DNA from: Allobosea sp.
GTDB taxonomy: Bacteria; Pseudomonadota; Alphaproteobacteria; Rhizobiales; Kaistiaceae
Assembly: GCA_017307955.1 (NCBI GenBank)
Contig: JAFKFV010000013.1
Span: 62,001-126,000, forward strand
Reading direction: 5' to 3'
DNA length: 64,000 nucleotides
Shown: piece after piece, positions 28,189 to 36,758 of the stretch
Layout of the letters: every line of letters begins with the position of its first letter
Position numbering within the stretch: the first letter of the stretch is position 1
The notes under the pieces: generated by a model
What the model was told of the DNA's origin: nothing
What the model saw: the letters and a program-made list of their open reading frames with translations, nothing else
Database searches by the model: none
Made by a program: the position numbers and the translations under genes

Positions 28189-29870
28189 CCGGCATCACGA
28201 TCCTCCTGGCCGGCCTCGCCCTCGTGGCGGCGACGGAGCGGCAGTCCCGCCGCGTCGCGATGGGCTTTGCCGGCTATGCATCGCTGGTCGGGCTGTTCCT
28301 GCTCCTCTTCGGCGATCTCGCCCGCTCCGCCCTGCTGGCGATCATTCTCGGCGTCACGATCGCCGGCGCCTCGGGCGTCAAGCATCATCACAGCGGCATG
28401 AAGCTCGCCGTCGCCGATCTCGCGCTCACCTTCGCTGGCACCATCCCCTTCATGCTGAAGCAGTATCGCACCACGGCCGCGTTGACGATCGCGGCCGCCG
28501 TGCTGCTCGCCATCGCCGCGCTCGCTGCCATGGCGCTGGCGGCCGGCCCGGCGCTGCCCTTCTCCGAGCGCGCCGCCCTCTTCGCCCTCGGCATCGCGCT
28601 CCTCTTCGCGACCTTCTATGCGACCGGCGGCGCCGAGCGCTGGCGCCGCGACGTCACGGCCCGAACCGGTCTCTTCTCCTTCTTCATGGCCTCGCTGGCC
28701 GATATCGCCAGCTGGTGGCCGACGGGCGGGCTGCGCATGCTCGATGTCGGCGACGCGCCGCTGCCGCTGTCGCCGCCGATCCCGGCACGCGGCACCGTCC
28801 GGCCCGACATCATCGTCATCCAGCACGAGTCCGTCTTCGATCCGCGCAGCTACGGCCTCCATGTCGACGAGCGCGTCGCCGATTTCCTGTCCCCGCCCGG
28901 AGCGCATTCCGGTCGCCTGCATGTCGACATCTATGGTGGCGGCTCCTGGCAGACCGAGTTCAGCCTCTTGACCGGCCTCTCCTCGGCGAGCTTCGGGCCG
29001 GACAGCTATTTCCTCTTCAGCAAGGGCGCCGGCCGCTTCGCGCATTCGCTGCCCTCCGAGCTTGCCACGCTCGGCTACCGCACGATGCTGGCGACGAGCT
29101 GCCGCCGCAATTTCCTCAGCTACGACCTCTTCTATGGCGGGCTCGGCGTCGAGGAGCGCGTCTTCTCCGACGATTACCCCGCCCCCTTCGATCTCGAGGC
29201 CTTCGAGGCGACCAATTCCGACGCGGACTTCTTCCCCGCGACGCTCGAAGCCCTTTCCGCCTCGCTCGACCGCGATCCGGCGCCGCGTTTCGCGATGGTG
29301 CTGACCAATTACAATCACGGGCCGCACGAGACGCGGCTCGTCCCCGCCGGCACCTATGAGGAGGAGCGCCGCATCGCCGAGCGCGTCCTGCCCGATCCGA
29401 CCTATGGCGAATATTACGCCCGGCTCTGCGAGACGGCCGACAGCTATGCCGCCTTCCGCTCGGAGCTCCTCGCCCGCTATCCGGGCCGGCCGATGCTGAT
29501 CGTCCGCTATGGCGACCACCTGCCGACCATGTCGCGCGCGATCGAGCGGCTGCAGCGGCTGAGCCCGGACGATCCCCGCCAGTTCGAGACCTTCTTCGCC
29601 ATCGAAGCGCTGAATTTCGAGGCCGATTTCAGCGGCCTGCCGGAGCGGCTCGACATCGCGCAGCTCGGCACCGTGGCGCTGAAGGCGGCCGGCCTGCCGC
29701 TCGATGCCGTCTCCGCCACGCGGCTCGACCTCATCGAGGAACTGGGCGACCGCTATGTCGCAACGCCCTCGGAGCGCAAGCGCCGCTTCCATCGCACGCT
29801 CGTCGAGGCCGGGCTCATCGACCTCGCCCCGGCGCGGAAGCGCCCAGCCCCCTCGCCCCGCCGCGCTTGA
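28185..29870 (+). CDS. Membrane sulfatase-family phosphoglycerol transferase (LtaS/OpgB-like)
   Basis: A 561-residue protein. About five transmembrane segments lie in residues 1-170, followed by an extracytoplasmic alkaline-phosphatase-superfamily domain starting near residue 205 (DIIVIQHESVFDP). The nucleophile is in GGGSWQTEFSLLTGL (probably the Thr), and metal-site residues appear in VLTNYNHGPHE and YGDHLPT. Family members move glycerol phosphate from phosphatidylglycerol to glucans or teichoic acids, and this may be its role. It overlaps the GNAT gene by 4 bp, suggesting joint action on the envelope. Confidence 0.83.
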
Positions 29871-29919
29871 TGCGGCGGCCGGCGCCCGCTACCAAGGGCG
29901 CGACCCGAGGGAGGCTCCG

Positions 29920-30348
29920 ATGACCGGCTATGACGACGGCAACATCTTCGCGAAGATCCTGCGCGGCGAGATCCCGTCGCATCGCGTCTACGAGGACGCC
30001 GACACCGTCGCCTTCATGGATGTGATGCCGCAATCGCCGGGCCATCTGCTGGTCCTGCCCAAGGCGCCGTCGCGCAACCTGCTCGATGCCGATCCGGCTG
30101 TGCTCGCCAAGCTGCTGCCGGTCGTGCAGAAGCTGGCGCGTGCGGCGAAAACGGCCTTCGCGGCGGACGGCATCTTCATCGCGCAGTTCAACGAAGCCCC
30201 GGCCGGGCAGACCGTGTTCCATCTGCATGTCCATGTCATCCCGCGCTATGACGGGATGGCGCTGACGCCGCATTCCGGCACGATGGAAAAGCCGGAGATC
30301 CTCGCCGCGCATGCCGAAAAGCTGCGGGCGGCGCTGGCCGCCGGCTGA
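29920..30348 (+). CDS. HIT family nucleotide-binding protein
   Basis: A 142-residue histidine-triad protein. The motif His101-x-His103-x-His105 (HLHVHVIP) and the N-terminal NIFAKILRGEIPSHRVYED are classic for the Hint/HinT branch, which hydrolyses purine nucleoside phosphoramidates or acyl-adenylates. ATG 29920 is preceded by GAGGGAGG. It is convergent with cobT, three bases apart. Confidence 0.92.
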   Translation: MTGYDDGNIFAKILRGEIPSHRVYEDADTVAFMDVMPQSPGHLLVLPKAPSRNLLDADPAVLAKLLPVVQKLARAAKTAFAADGIFIAQFNEAPAGQTVFHLHVHVIPRYDGMALTPHSGTMEKPEILAAHAEKLRAALAAG

Positions 30349-30351
30349 GTT

Positions 30352-31383
30352 TCAGCCGGCCGACGGCCCGGCGACATGCGCCTGCGCGAAGGTCGCCATG
30401 CCGGTATGGATGAGCGCCGCGGCCTTGACGAGGCCGGCAGCGAGCGCCGCGCCGGTTCCCTCGCCGAGCCGCATGCCGAGATCGAGCAGCGGCCTCTTGC
30501 CCATCAGTTCGAGCAGCTTGGCATGCGCCGGCTCGGCCGAGAGATGGCCGAACTGGCAATGGTCGAGCGCCGAAGGATCGAGCCGGTAGAGCACCGCCGC
30601 GGCCGCCGTCGCGACATAGCCATCGACGATCACCGGAATGCGGCTCATGCGCGCCGCGAGGATAGCGCCGGCGATCGCGGCGAGTTCGCGCCCGCCGAGC
30701 CGGCGCAGCGCCTCGAGCGGATCGGCGAGCGCGCCTTCGTTCAGCGCCAGCGCCTCGTCGACGATCGCCGCCTTGTGCGCGACGCCTGCCGCGTCGAGCC
30801 CGGTTCCCGGGCCGACCCAGTCGGCGCCCGTGCCGCCGAAGAGGCCGGCCGCGAGCGCCGCCGCGACGGTCGTGTTGCCGATGCCCATTTCGCCGAGGAT
30901 GAGGAGATCGATGCCGTCCGCCGTCGCCTCCATGCCGAAGGCCATGGTCGCCGCGCAGCCCGGCTCGTCGAGCGCCGGCTCGACGGTGATATCGCCTGTC
31001 GGCACGTCGAGCGCGAGGTCGAACACCTTGAGCCCCAGGTCATGCGCGATGCAGATCTGGTTGATCGCCGCGCCGCCGGCCGCGAAATTCTCGACCATCT
31101 GCTGCGTGACGCTGGCCGGATAGGCCGAGACGCCGCGCGCCGCGACGCCATGATTGCCGGCGAAGATGGCGACCAGCGGCCGATTGACCGCCGGCTGCGC
31201 CCGGCCCTGCCAGGCGCCGAGCCATTCGGCAAGTTCCTCCATCCGCCCGAGCGAGCCGCCCGGCTTGGTCAGTTGCGCGTCGCGGGCGCGGATGGCGGCG
31301 ACCGCCGCCGCGTCGGGGCCGGGCATCGAGCCGAGCAGGGCGCGGAAATCGTCGAAGGGAAGGCCGGTGGCGGAGCGGGGCAT
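30352..31383 (-). CDS. cobT: Nicotinate-nucleotide-dimethylbenzimidazole phosphoribosyltransferase
   Basis: CobT makes alpha-ribazole 5'-phosphate from dimethylbenzimidazole and nicotinate mononucleotide for the lower loop of cobalamin. The 343-residue length fits. Signatures are TKPGGSLGRMEELAEWLGA, IFAGNHGVAARGVSAYP, NFAAGGAAINQI, GEMGIGNTT, WVGPGTGLD and the catalytic region DLGMRLGEGTGAALA. It is divergent from cobS across 122 bp; no cobalamin riboswitch could be recognised there. ATG 31383 is used. Confidence 0.95.
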   Translation of the reverse strand: MPRSATGLPFDDFRALLGSMPGPDAAAVAAIRARDAQLTKPGGSLGRMEELAEWLGAWQGRAQPAVNRPLVAIFAGNHGVAARGVSAYPASVTQQMVENFAAGGAAINQICIAHDLGLKVFDLALDVPTGDITVEPALDEPGCAATMAFGMEATADGIDLLILGEMGIGNTTVAAALAAGLFGGTGADWVGPGTGLDAAGVAHKAAIVDEALALNEGALADPLEALRRLGGRELAAIAGAILAARMSRIPVIVDGYVATAAAAVLYRLDPSALDHCQFGHLSAEPAHAKLLELMGKRPLLDLGMRLGEGTGAALAAGLVKAAALIHTGMATFAQAHVAGPSAG

Positions 31384-31505
31384 GGCGGAACTCTGTCTCG
31401 GGGGCGGCGCGGGAACTGGCCGCTCGCAGGCGGGCGATCTATAACCCTCGTCGGGCGACGCGCAAGGCGGCCCATTCCTGGGACGGCGGACGGCGGGGAC
31501 GGTGC

Positions 31506-32303
31506 ATGGACGGTTCGGAGCGGATGGCCGCGAGATTTCCACGGGACGTCGCCGTTTCGCTCGCCTTTCTGACCCGCATTCCGGCCGAGCGGCTCGGCCT
31601 CGCGCCCACGGACGGCGCAGATCTCCGCGGGGCCGTCCGCTCATTCCCGGTCGCCGGCGCGCTGATCGGCCTTGCCGGCGGCATCCTTCTCCTCGTCACG
31701 GCGGCGCTGAAGCTGCCGCCCCTCGCCGCCGCGCTCGTGGTGGTGACGGGGCTCGCGCTTCTGACGGGCGGTCTGCACGAGGACGGCCTCGCCGACACCG
31801 CCGACGGCATCGGCGGCGGCTCGGATGCCGCCTCGCGGCTCTCGATCATGCGCGACAGCCGCATCGGCAGCTATGGCGCGCTGGCGCTGATCCTCTCGGT
31901 CGGCCTCCGCGCCAGCCTCGTCGCAGCCTTCCTGCCCGAGGCGCCGCTGGCCGGCCTCTTCGCGCTCGTGACGGCCGAATCGCTCGGCCGCGCCGCGATC
32001 GTTCACAACTGGGCCGAACTGCCCCCGGCCCGCCCGGAAGGTCTCGCCGGCGGCGTCGGCCGGCCGGATCAGGAGACGCTGCGCATGGCGCTCGTCGCCG
32101 CGATCGTCATCGGCCTCGTCGGCGGGACGCTCGCGGCCGGCCCGGTCGCCGCCATCGTGGCGCTCGCCGCCGCCGCGCTGGTCGCGACCAGCTTCGCGAG
32201 CTTCTCGCTGCATCGCCTCGGCGGCCACACCGGCGACACGCTCGGCGCCGTCGAACAGCTCACCGCCATCGCCGTGCTGCTGGCGCTCACCGCCTTCCGA
32301 TGA
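31506..32303 (+). CDS. cobS: Adenosylcobinamide-GDP ribazoletransferase (cobalamin synthase)
   Basis: A 265-residue integral membrane enzyme that joins adenosylcobinamide-GDP and alpha-ribazole (phosphate) in the final step of cobalamin assembly. The metal-binding motif is intact: HEDGLADTADGIGGGSDA, with RLSIMRDSRIGSYG after it; five or more hydrophobic segments follow. It overlaps the DUF1289 gene by 4 bp. cobT on the other strand supplies its substrate. Confidence 0.93.
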   Translation: MDGSERMAARFPRDVAVSLAFLTRIPAERLGLAPTDGADLRGAVRSFPVAGALIGLAGGILLLVTAALKLPPLAAALVVVTGLALLTGGLHEDGLADTADGIGGGSDAASRLSIMRDSRIGSYGALALILSVGLRASLVAAFLPEAPLAGLFALVTAESLGRAAIVHNWAELPPARPEGLAGGVGRPDQETLRMALVAAIVIGLVGGTLAAGPVAAIVALAAAALVATSFASFSLHRLGGHTGDTLGAVEQLTAIAVLLALTAFR

Positions 32304-32521
32304 AATCGCCCTGCGTCCGCATCTGCACGATGGATCCCGATTTCGGCCTCTGCGAGGGCTGCGGCCGCACGCTCGAGGAAATCGCCGGCTGGATCCGCAT
32401 GAGCGACGACGAGCGGCAGGCGCTGATGGCCGTCCTGCCCGAGCGCCTCGCCGCCAAGCGCGAGGCGGAGCTCAGGCTTCCGCCAGTGCGAGGCGCGCCT
32501 GCCGGTTGGCGATCACGCTGA
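32300..32521 (+). CDS. DUF1289 family small cysteine-rich protein
   Basis: A 73-residue protein with the family's N-terminal cysteine cluster: CVRIC, then LCEGCGRT (Cys5, Cys9, Cys18, Cys21), followed by EEIAGWIRMSDDERQALM. Such clusters suggest zinc or Fe-S binding, but no function is established. The start overlaps the cobS stop (ATGA), and the last 50 bp overlap the convergent symporter gene antisense. Confidence 0.85.
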   Translation: MKSPCVRICTMDPDFGLCEGCGRTLEEIAGWIRMSDDERQALMAVLPERLAAKREAELRLPPVRGAPAGWRSR

Positions 32522-33455
32522 CGATCACCAGCTGGCAGAAGTGGTAGAGCATCAGCGGCGCGATGATGAGGCCGAGCGAGGGGTTCGCGCCGAAGATGAT
32601 CGGCGCCAGCGGCACGCCGGTCGCGAGCGACTTCTTCGAGGCGCAGAAGAGGCACGCCACGGTGTCGGCCCGGTCGAACTTCAGCAGCCGGCAGGGGATC
32701 ATCATCAGATAGTAGATGATGAAGAACAGCGCGATCACGCCGACGATGATCTCGATGATCAGCGACGCGTCATGGCCCTGCCAGACGCCCTCGACCATCG
32801 AATCCGAGAACGAGTTGTAGACGATCGCCAGGATGATGGCGCGGTCGGCGAGCTTGATCTGCTTGTTGTGGCGCGTCGCCCAGCCGGCGAGCCAGTGCCG
32901 CGCGACCTGGCCGATGATGATCGGCAGCAGCACCAGCATCACGATCTTGCCGATGACGGGCAGGAGCGGCATCGAGAGCCCGCTCGTCGCCAGGAACCAG
33001 GCCATCAGGAGCGGCGTCGCGAAGACGCCGATGAGGCTCGACAGCGTCGCGTTGAAGATCGCCGCCGGCACATTGCCATGCGCGAGCGAGGTCATCGCCA
33101 CCGAGGAGGAGACGGTCGAGGGCAGCGCCGCGATATAGAAGAAGCCGATCCACACCGCCTCCGGCACCATGCCCTTCAGCGGCGTGCCGAGCAGCAGCAC
33201 GATGATCGGGAACAGCACGAAGGTGCAGAGCTGCACGCAAAGATGCATGCGCCAGTGCTTGACGCCGGCCTTCATCTTCTCCGGTGCCAGCGTCAGGCCA
33301 TAGAGGAAGAAGATCACGCCGACGCCATAGGTGGCGACGTCATTCATGTGCAGGATGCCGCCGGTCGCGCCGGGCCCCGGCAGGATGATGGCGAAGGCGA
33401 CGACGGCCACCAGCGCGAGGAGGAAGCCGTCGATCGTGAAGCCGCGAATGGTCAT
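32472..33455 (-). CDS. Bile acid:sodium symporter-like transporter (SBF-like family)
   Basis: A 327-residue membrane protein with about ten hydrophobic segments. It matches the YfeH-type SBF-like family: IFFLYGLTLAPEKM, LPSTVSSSVAMTSLAHGNVPAAIFNATLSS, and CLFCASKKSLATGVPLAPIIFG. In related sodium symporters these two regions form the crossed helices of the ion site. ATG 33455 (MTIRGFTIDG) is preferred over upstream in-frame codons. The substrate is unknown; bile acids are unlikely. Confidence 0.85.
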   Translation of the reverse strand: MTIRGFTIDGFLLALVAVVAFAIILPGPGATGGILHMNDVATYGVGVIFFLYGLTLAPEKMKAGVKHWRMHLCVQLCTFVLFPIIVLLLGTPLKGMVPEAVWIGFFYIAALPSTVSSSVAMTSLAHGNVPAAIFNATLSSLIGVFATPLLMAWFLATSGLSMPLLPVIGKIVMLVLLPIIIGQVARHWLAGWATRHNKQIKLADRAIILAIVYNSFSDSMVEGVWQGHDASLIIEIIVGVIALFFIIYYLMMIPCRLLKFDRADTVACLFCASKKSLATGVPLAPIIFGANPSLGLIIAPLMLYHFCQLVIVSVIANRQARLALAEA

Positions 33456-33580
33456 CGCCAGGGGATCCGGATGGGGGAGCGGGAGTGAGCGGTCGCTGCC
33501 GCGCGGCACGCGGCGCTCGTCCTCAATAGCCTGCACCGCGGCAAGGATAAAGGGTGATGGAGAGAGGCCGGCGAAGCGCC

Positions 33581-34567
33581 TCAGGCGGCGATCGCCGCCG
33601 CTTCGCTCACCGCCGCCATGGCGGCGCGCATCACCTCGGGCCCGGCGCCGCGCTTCGCGCCATCGACGGTGAGGATCTGGCGGAAGCGCCGCGCGCCCGG
33701 CCGGCCATGGAAGAGCCCGAGCATATGCCGCGTGATCCGGTTGAGCGGCAGGCCGCGCGCCGTCTCCCGCTCGGCATGGCGGATCATCGCCTCCATGACC
33801 GCCATGGGATCGGCATCTTCCGCCGCGCCATGGAACAGCCGGTCGACCGAGCCGAGCAGCGCCGGCTCGTGATAGGCGGCCCGCCCGAGCATCACGCCGT
33901 CGACGCCGTCGAGCGCCGCGCTCGCCTCGTCCAGCGTCTTCAGCCCGCCATTGAGGCCGACGAACACATGCGGCAGCCGCGCCTTCAGCCGCCGCACCCG
34001 GTCATGGTCGAGCGGCGGGATGTCGCGGTTCTCCTTCGGCGAAAGCCCCTGCAGCCAGGCCTTGCGCGCATGCACCCAGAGCGCATCGGCGCCGGCGTCG
34101 AGCACCGTATCGGCGAAGAGATCGAGCGCCGCTTCCGGATCCTGGTCATCGACGCCGATGCGGCACTTCACCGTCACCGGCACATCGACGACGGCCTTCA
34201 TCGCGGCGACGCAGTCGGCGACGCGCTGCGGCTCGCGCATGAGGCAGGCGCCGAAGGTGCCCGACTGCACGCGGTCGGACGGGCAGCCGCAGTTGAGATT
34301 GATCTCGTCATAGCCGAACTCGGCCCCGATCCGCGCCGCGGCGGCGAGCTTCTGCGGCTCCGACCCGCCGAGCTGCAGAGCGACGGGATGCTCCGCCACG
34401 TCGAAGCCGATGAGCTTCTCGCGGTCGCCATGAATGACCGCATCGGCGACGACCATCTCCGTATAGAGCAGCGCCCGCGCCGAAAGCTGGCGATGGAAGA
34501 ACCGGCACTCGCGCGTGGTCCAGTCCATCATCGGCGCAACGGCAAATCTGTGCGGATAGGCGGTCAT
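33581..34567 (-). CDS. dusA: tRNA-dihydrouridine(20/20a) synthase
   Basis: DusA reduces uridine 20/20a in the tRNA D-loop using FMN and NADPH. The 328-residue TIM-barrel protein starts MTAYPHRFAVAPMMDWTTRECR, the DusA-specific N-terminus, with NLNCGCPSDRVQSGTFGACL containing the catalytic Cys108. VKCRIGVDDQD and FVGLNGGLKT are FMN/RNA-contact regions. The ATG at 34567 is used; a GTG directly precedes it. Confidence 0.94.
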   Translation of the reverse strand: MTAYPHRFAVAPMMDWTTRECRFFHRQLSARALLYTEMVVADAVIHGDREKLIGFDVAEHPVALQLGGSEPQKLAAAARIGAEFGYDEINLNCGCPSDRVQSGTFGACLMREPQRVADCVAAMKAVVDVPVTVKCRIGVDDQDPEAALDLFADTVLDAGADALWVHARKAWLQGLSPKENRDIPPLDHDRVRRLKARLPHVFVGLNGGLKTLDEASAALDGVDGVMLGRAAYHEPALLGSVDRLFHGAAEDADPMAVMEAMIRHAERETARGLPLNRITRHMLGLFHGRPGARRFRQILTVDGAKRGAGPEVMRAAMAAVSEAAAIAA

Positions 34568-34764
34568 CACGGGCTTGTGCTGGTTGCGTCGAAGAGCGGC
34601 GGCGCGGCGCCTGGCGCCGAGTGCGATCGGCCGAGCCTATAGCGCGGGACGGCCGGATATCCAAGGCTTGAGCCCTTTCGGAACCCGTTGCGCCGCCTCG
34701 TCGCGCCGCCAGACCGCGCCTCCGCGCCGCTGTGGGCAGCCGCTCGCGCACCTTCCCCGCCCGC

Positions 34765-34793
34765 TTGACAGTCGCCGCCCGGATCGGTCTATT
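34765..34793 (+). promoter_or_regulatory. Sigma70-type promoter for the GntR gene
   Basis: TTGACA at 34765-34770 is followed by a 17-bp spacer and TCTATT at 34788-34793 (4 of 6 matches to TATAAT). A start near 34800 would put the palindrome at 34806 just downstream. Confidence 0.6.
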
Positions 34794-34805
34794 GCAGCTG
34801 GTCGG

Positions 34806-34818
34806 CTGGTCCGACCAG
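34806..34818. promoter_or_regulatory. FadR/GntR-type operator CTGGTC-C-GACCAG
   Basis: A perfect dyad around a central C. TGGTCCGACCA is the canonical form of many FadR-subfamily sites. It lies just after the predicted promoter and 29 bp before the GntR start, so autorepression is likely. A wider dyad, CTGGTCGG...CCGACCAG, starts at 34798. Confidence 0.65.
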
Positions 34819-34846
34819 TCGGGGCGTTCGACGGCACCACAGCGAC

Positions 34847-35614
34847 ATGGCAGCACAGAGACATCTTCGCGATCCGGAACAGTTGGCGCAGCTCCCGATT
34901 CTCGGTGAGGCGATCGTCAAGCGTCCGATCACGAATGCCATCGCCGACAAGATCGCCGGCCTCATCGCCTCGGGCATCCTGCAGGTCGGCGACGCGCTGC
35001 CGAGCGAGCGCGAACTCTCCGTGACGCTCAATGTCAGCCGCGACGCCGTGCGCGGCGGCATCCGCATCCTCGCCGCGCAGGGCATCCTGGAAATCTCGCA
35101 GGGCGCGCGCACCCGCGTCGCCCGGGCCGATGTCGGCTCGGTCACGGTCGGCTTCGCGACCGCCCGGGCGATCGACGCCTATGATCTCGACGCGGTGCAT
35201 GCGGCGCGGCTCCTCGTCGAGCGGCAGGTCGTCTCCGACGCCGCCGGGCGGATCGATGCGCGCCGGCTGGCCGTGCTCGAGCAGCTCCTCGCGGCGCAGA
35301 AGGCCGCGCTCGACGATCCGGTGCGCTTCCTGATCAGCGACCGCGAATTCCATGTCGCGATCTACCAGGCCTCGTCGAACCGGCTGCTCGCCGACTTCAG
35401 CACCGATCTCTACGCCTACATGATGGAGTATCGCCGCGAGGCCGTCGCCCGGCCCGGCGCCATCGCCACCAGCTATGCCGATCACGTCGCGATCGTCGAT
35501 GCGCTCAAGGCGCATGACGGCGAGGCCACCGCTGCCGCCTTCGCCGTCCATACCGGGCGCATCTACGCGACGACCCATCTCCTCATGCAGGGAGACGCGG
35601 CGCGCGGGGATTGA
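34847..35614 (+). CDS. FadR-subfamily GntR transcriptional regulator (FCD domain)
   Basis: A 255-residue regulator. The winged helix-turn-helix covers about residues 25-90 (ITNAIADKIAGLIASG, LPSERELSVTLNVSRDAVRGGIRILAAQGILE) and an all-helical FCD effector domain covers about 115-240. FCD regulators bind acid or sugar-acid ligands through a metal-histidine site. It stands upstream of the RbsBAC-like importer and four-carbon acid-sugar enzymes and probably controls them. Confidence 0.9.
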   Translation: MAAQRHLRDPEQLAQLPILGEAIVKRPITNAIADKIAGLIASGILQVGDALPSERELSVTLNVSRDAVRGGIRILAAQGILEISQGARTRVARADVGSVTVGFATARAIDAYDLDAVHAARLLVERQVVSDAAGRIDARRLAVLEQLLAAQKAALDDPVRFLISDREFHVAIYQASSNRLLADFSTDLYAYMMEYRREAVARPGAIATSYADHVAIVDALKAHDGEATAAAFAVHTGRIYATTHLLMQGDAARGD

Positions 35615-35689
35615 GGCTCTTCCGCGCCAGGACACCACAGCTCAGTTCACGAAATTCGGCCGCATCGGCCGGACAATGGGAGGATATGA

Positions 35690-36673
35690 ATGGACCGCAG
35701 GACATTTCTTCAGCTCGCCTCGGGCACCGCGTTCGCGCTCGGAACCGGCGTTGCCGGCATGCGCGGCGCGCTCGCCGAGGGCAAGGACATCGTCTATCTG
35801 ACGCCCGGGCTCGACCTGCCGTTCTGGCGCTATCTGTCGAAGGGCGTCGAGGCCGCCGCCAAGAAGGGCGGCTACGGCTTCCAGGCGCTGGATTCGCACA
35901 ACAGCGCCCAGACGCAGCTGCAGAACGCCCAGGATTCGATCGCCCGCGGCGTCGCCGGCATCGTGATCTCGCCGACCGATTCCTCGACCGCGCCGAGCGT
36001 GCTCCAGCTCGCCAAGCGCGCCAATATCCCGGTCGTGATCGCCGATATCGGCACCAATTCGGGCGACTACGAGTCCTTCATCATCTCGGACAACTATCGC
36101 GGCGCCCATGACGTCGGCACGGCGCTCGCCGCCGCGCTGAAGAAGAAGGGCTGGGAGAACGGCTCGGTCGGCATCGTCGCCATCTCGCAGGCGCGCAAGA
36201 ACGGCCAGGCCCGCACCAAGGGCTTCCTCGACGGCCTCAAGGAAGGCGGCTTCACCGGCAAGGACGCCGGCATGCAGCAGATGCAGAGCTACACCGCCGA
36301 CGAGACCTTCAAGTTCGTCCAGGACATGCTCACCGCCAATCCGGACATGCGCGGCCTGTTCGTGCAGACCGACCAGCCGGCCATCGGCGCGCTGCGCGCC
36401 ATCAAGGCCGCCCGCCGCAATGGCGAAGTGCTGGTCGCCGCCTTCGACGGTATCCCTGATTTCGTCGAATTGCTGAAGTCGGGCGACCTCGTCGTGTCCG
36501 GCATGCAGCAGCCCTATCTGATGGGCGTCCGCTCGGGCGAGGCGATGATCGACGCGCTCTCGGGCAAGAAGCCGGAGAAGGAAATCACCGTCCCGATCCT
36601 CGCCGTCACCAGCGAGAACATCGAGAAGGAACTGCCGACGGTCAAGGAAACCGTCTTCGCCAACGAGCTCTGA
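35690..36673 (+). CDS. Sugar ABC transporter substrate-binding protein (RbsB-like)
   Basis: A 327-residue periplasmic binding protein of the ribose type. The N-terminus MDRRTFLQLASGTAFALG contains twin arginines, so export may be by Tat rather than Sec. The mature fold has the pattern GLDLPFWRYLSKGVEAAAKK, IARGVAGIVISPTDSS, NIPVVIADIG and AFDGIPDFVELLKSGDL. It starts the transport section of an operon with an RbsA-like ATPase and RbsC-like permease. The catabolic genes suggest a C4 or branched acid sugar or its precursor as ligand. Confidence 0.9.
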   Translation: MDRRTFLQLASGTAFALGTGVAGMRGALAEGKDIVYLTPGLDLPFWRYLSKGVEAAAKKGGYGFQALDSHNSAQTQLQNAQDSIARGVAGIVISPTDSSTAPSVLQLAKRANIPVVIADIGTNSGDYESFIISDNYRGAHDVGTALAAALKKKGWENGSVGIVAISQARKNGQARTKGFLDGLKEGGFTGKDAGMQQMQSYTADETFKFVQDMLTANPDMRGLFVQTDQPAIGALRAIKAARRNGEVLVAAFDGIPDFVELLKSGDLVVSGMQQPYLMGVRSGEAMIDALSGKKPEKEITVPILAVTSENIEKELPTVKETVFANEL

Positions 36674-36692
36674 GGTCAGGCGACACTGCCAA

Positions 36693-36722
36693 GTGGCGCC
36701 GCGGTTCCGCCCGCGGTGCCAC
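36693..36722 (+). promoter_or_regulatory. Intercistronic hairpin after RbsB-like gene
   Basis: GTGGCGCCGCG pairs with CGCGGTGCCAC (one G-T wobble) around an eight-base loop, 20 bp after the stop. It is analogous to the hairpins at 6639 and 17090. Confidence 0.6.
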
Positions 36723-36758
36723 CCTCAGCTGAAAAGGCCGTCCTTCCTGGAGCGATCC

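Noticed and set aside
31384..31505. Possible cobalamin riboswitch between divergent cobT and cobS
   Set aside because: The gap is only 122 bp and no B12-box (GCCACTG-like) or typical pairing was seen.
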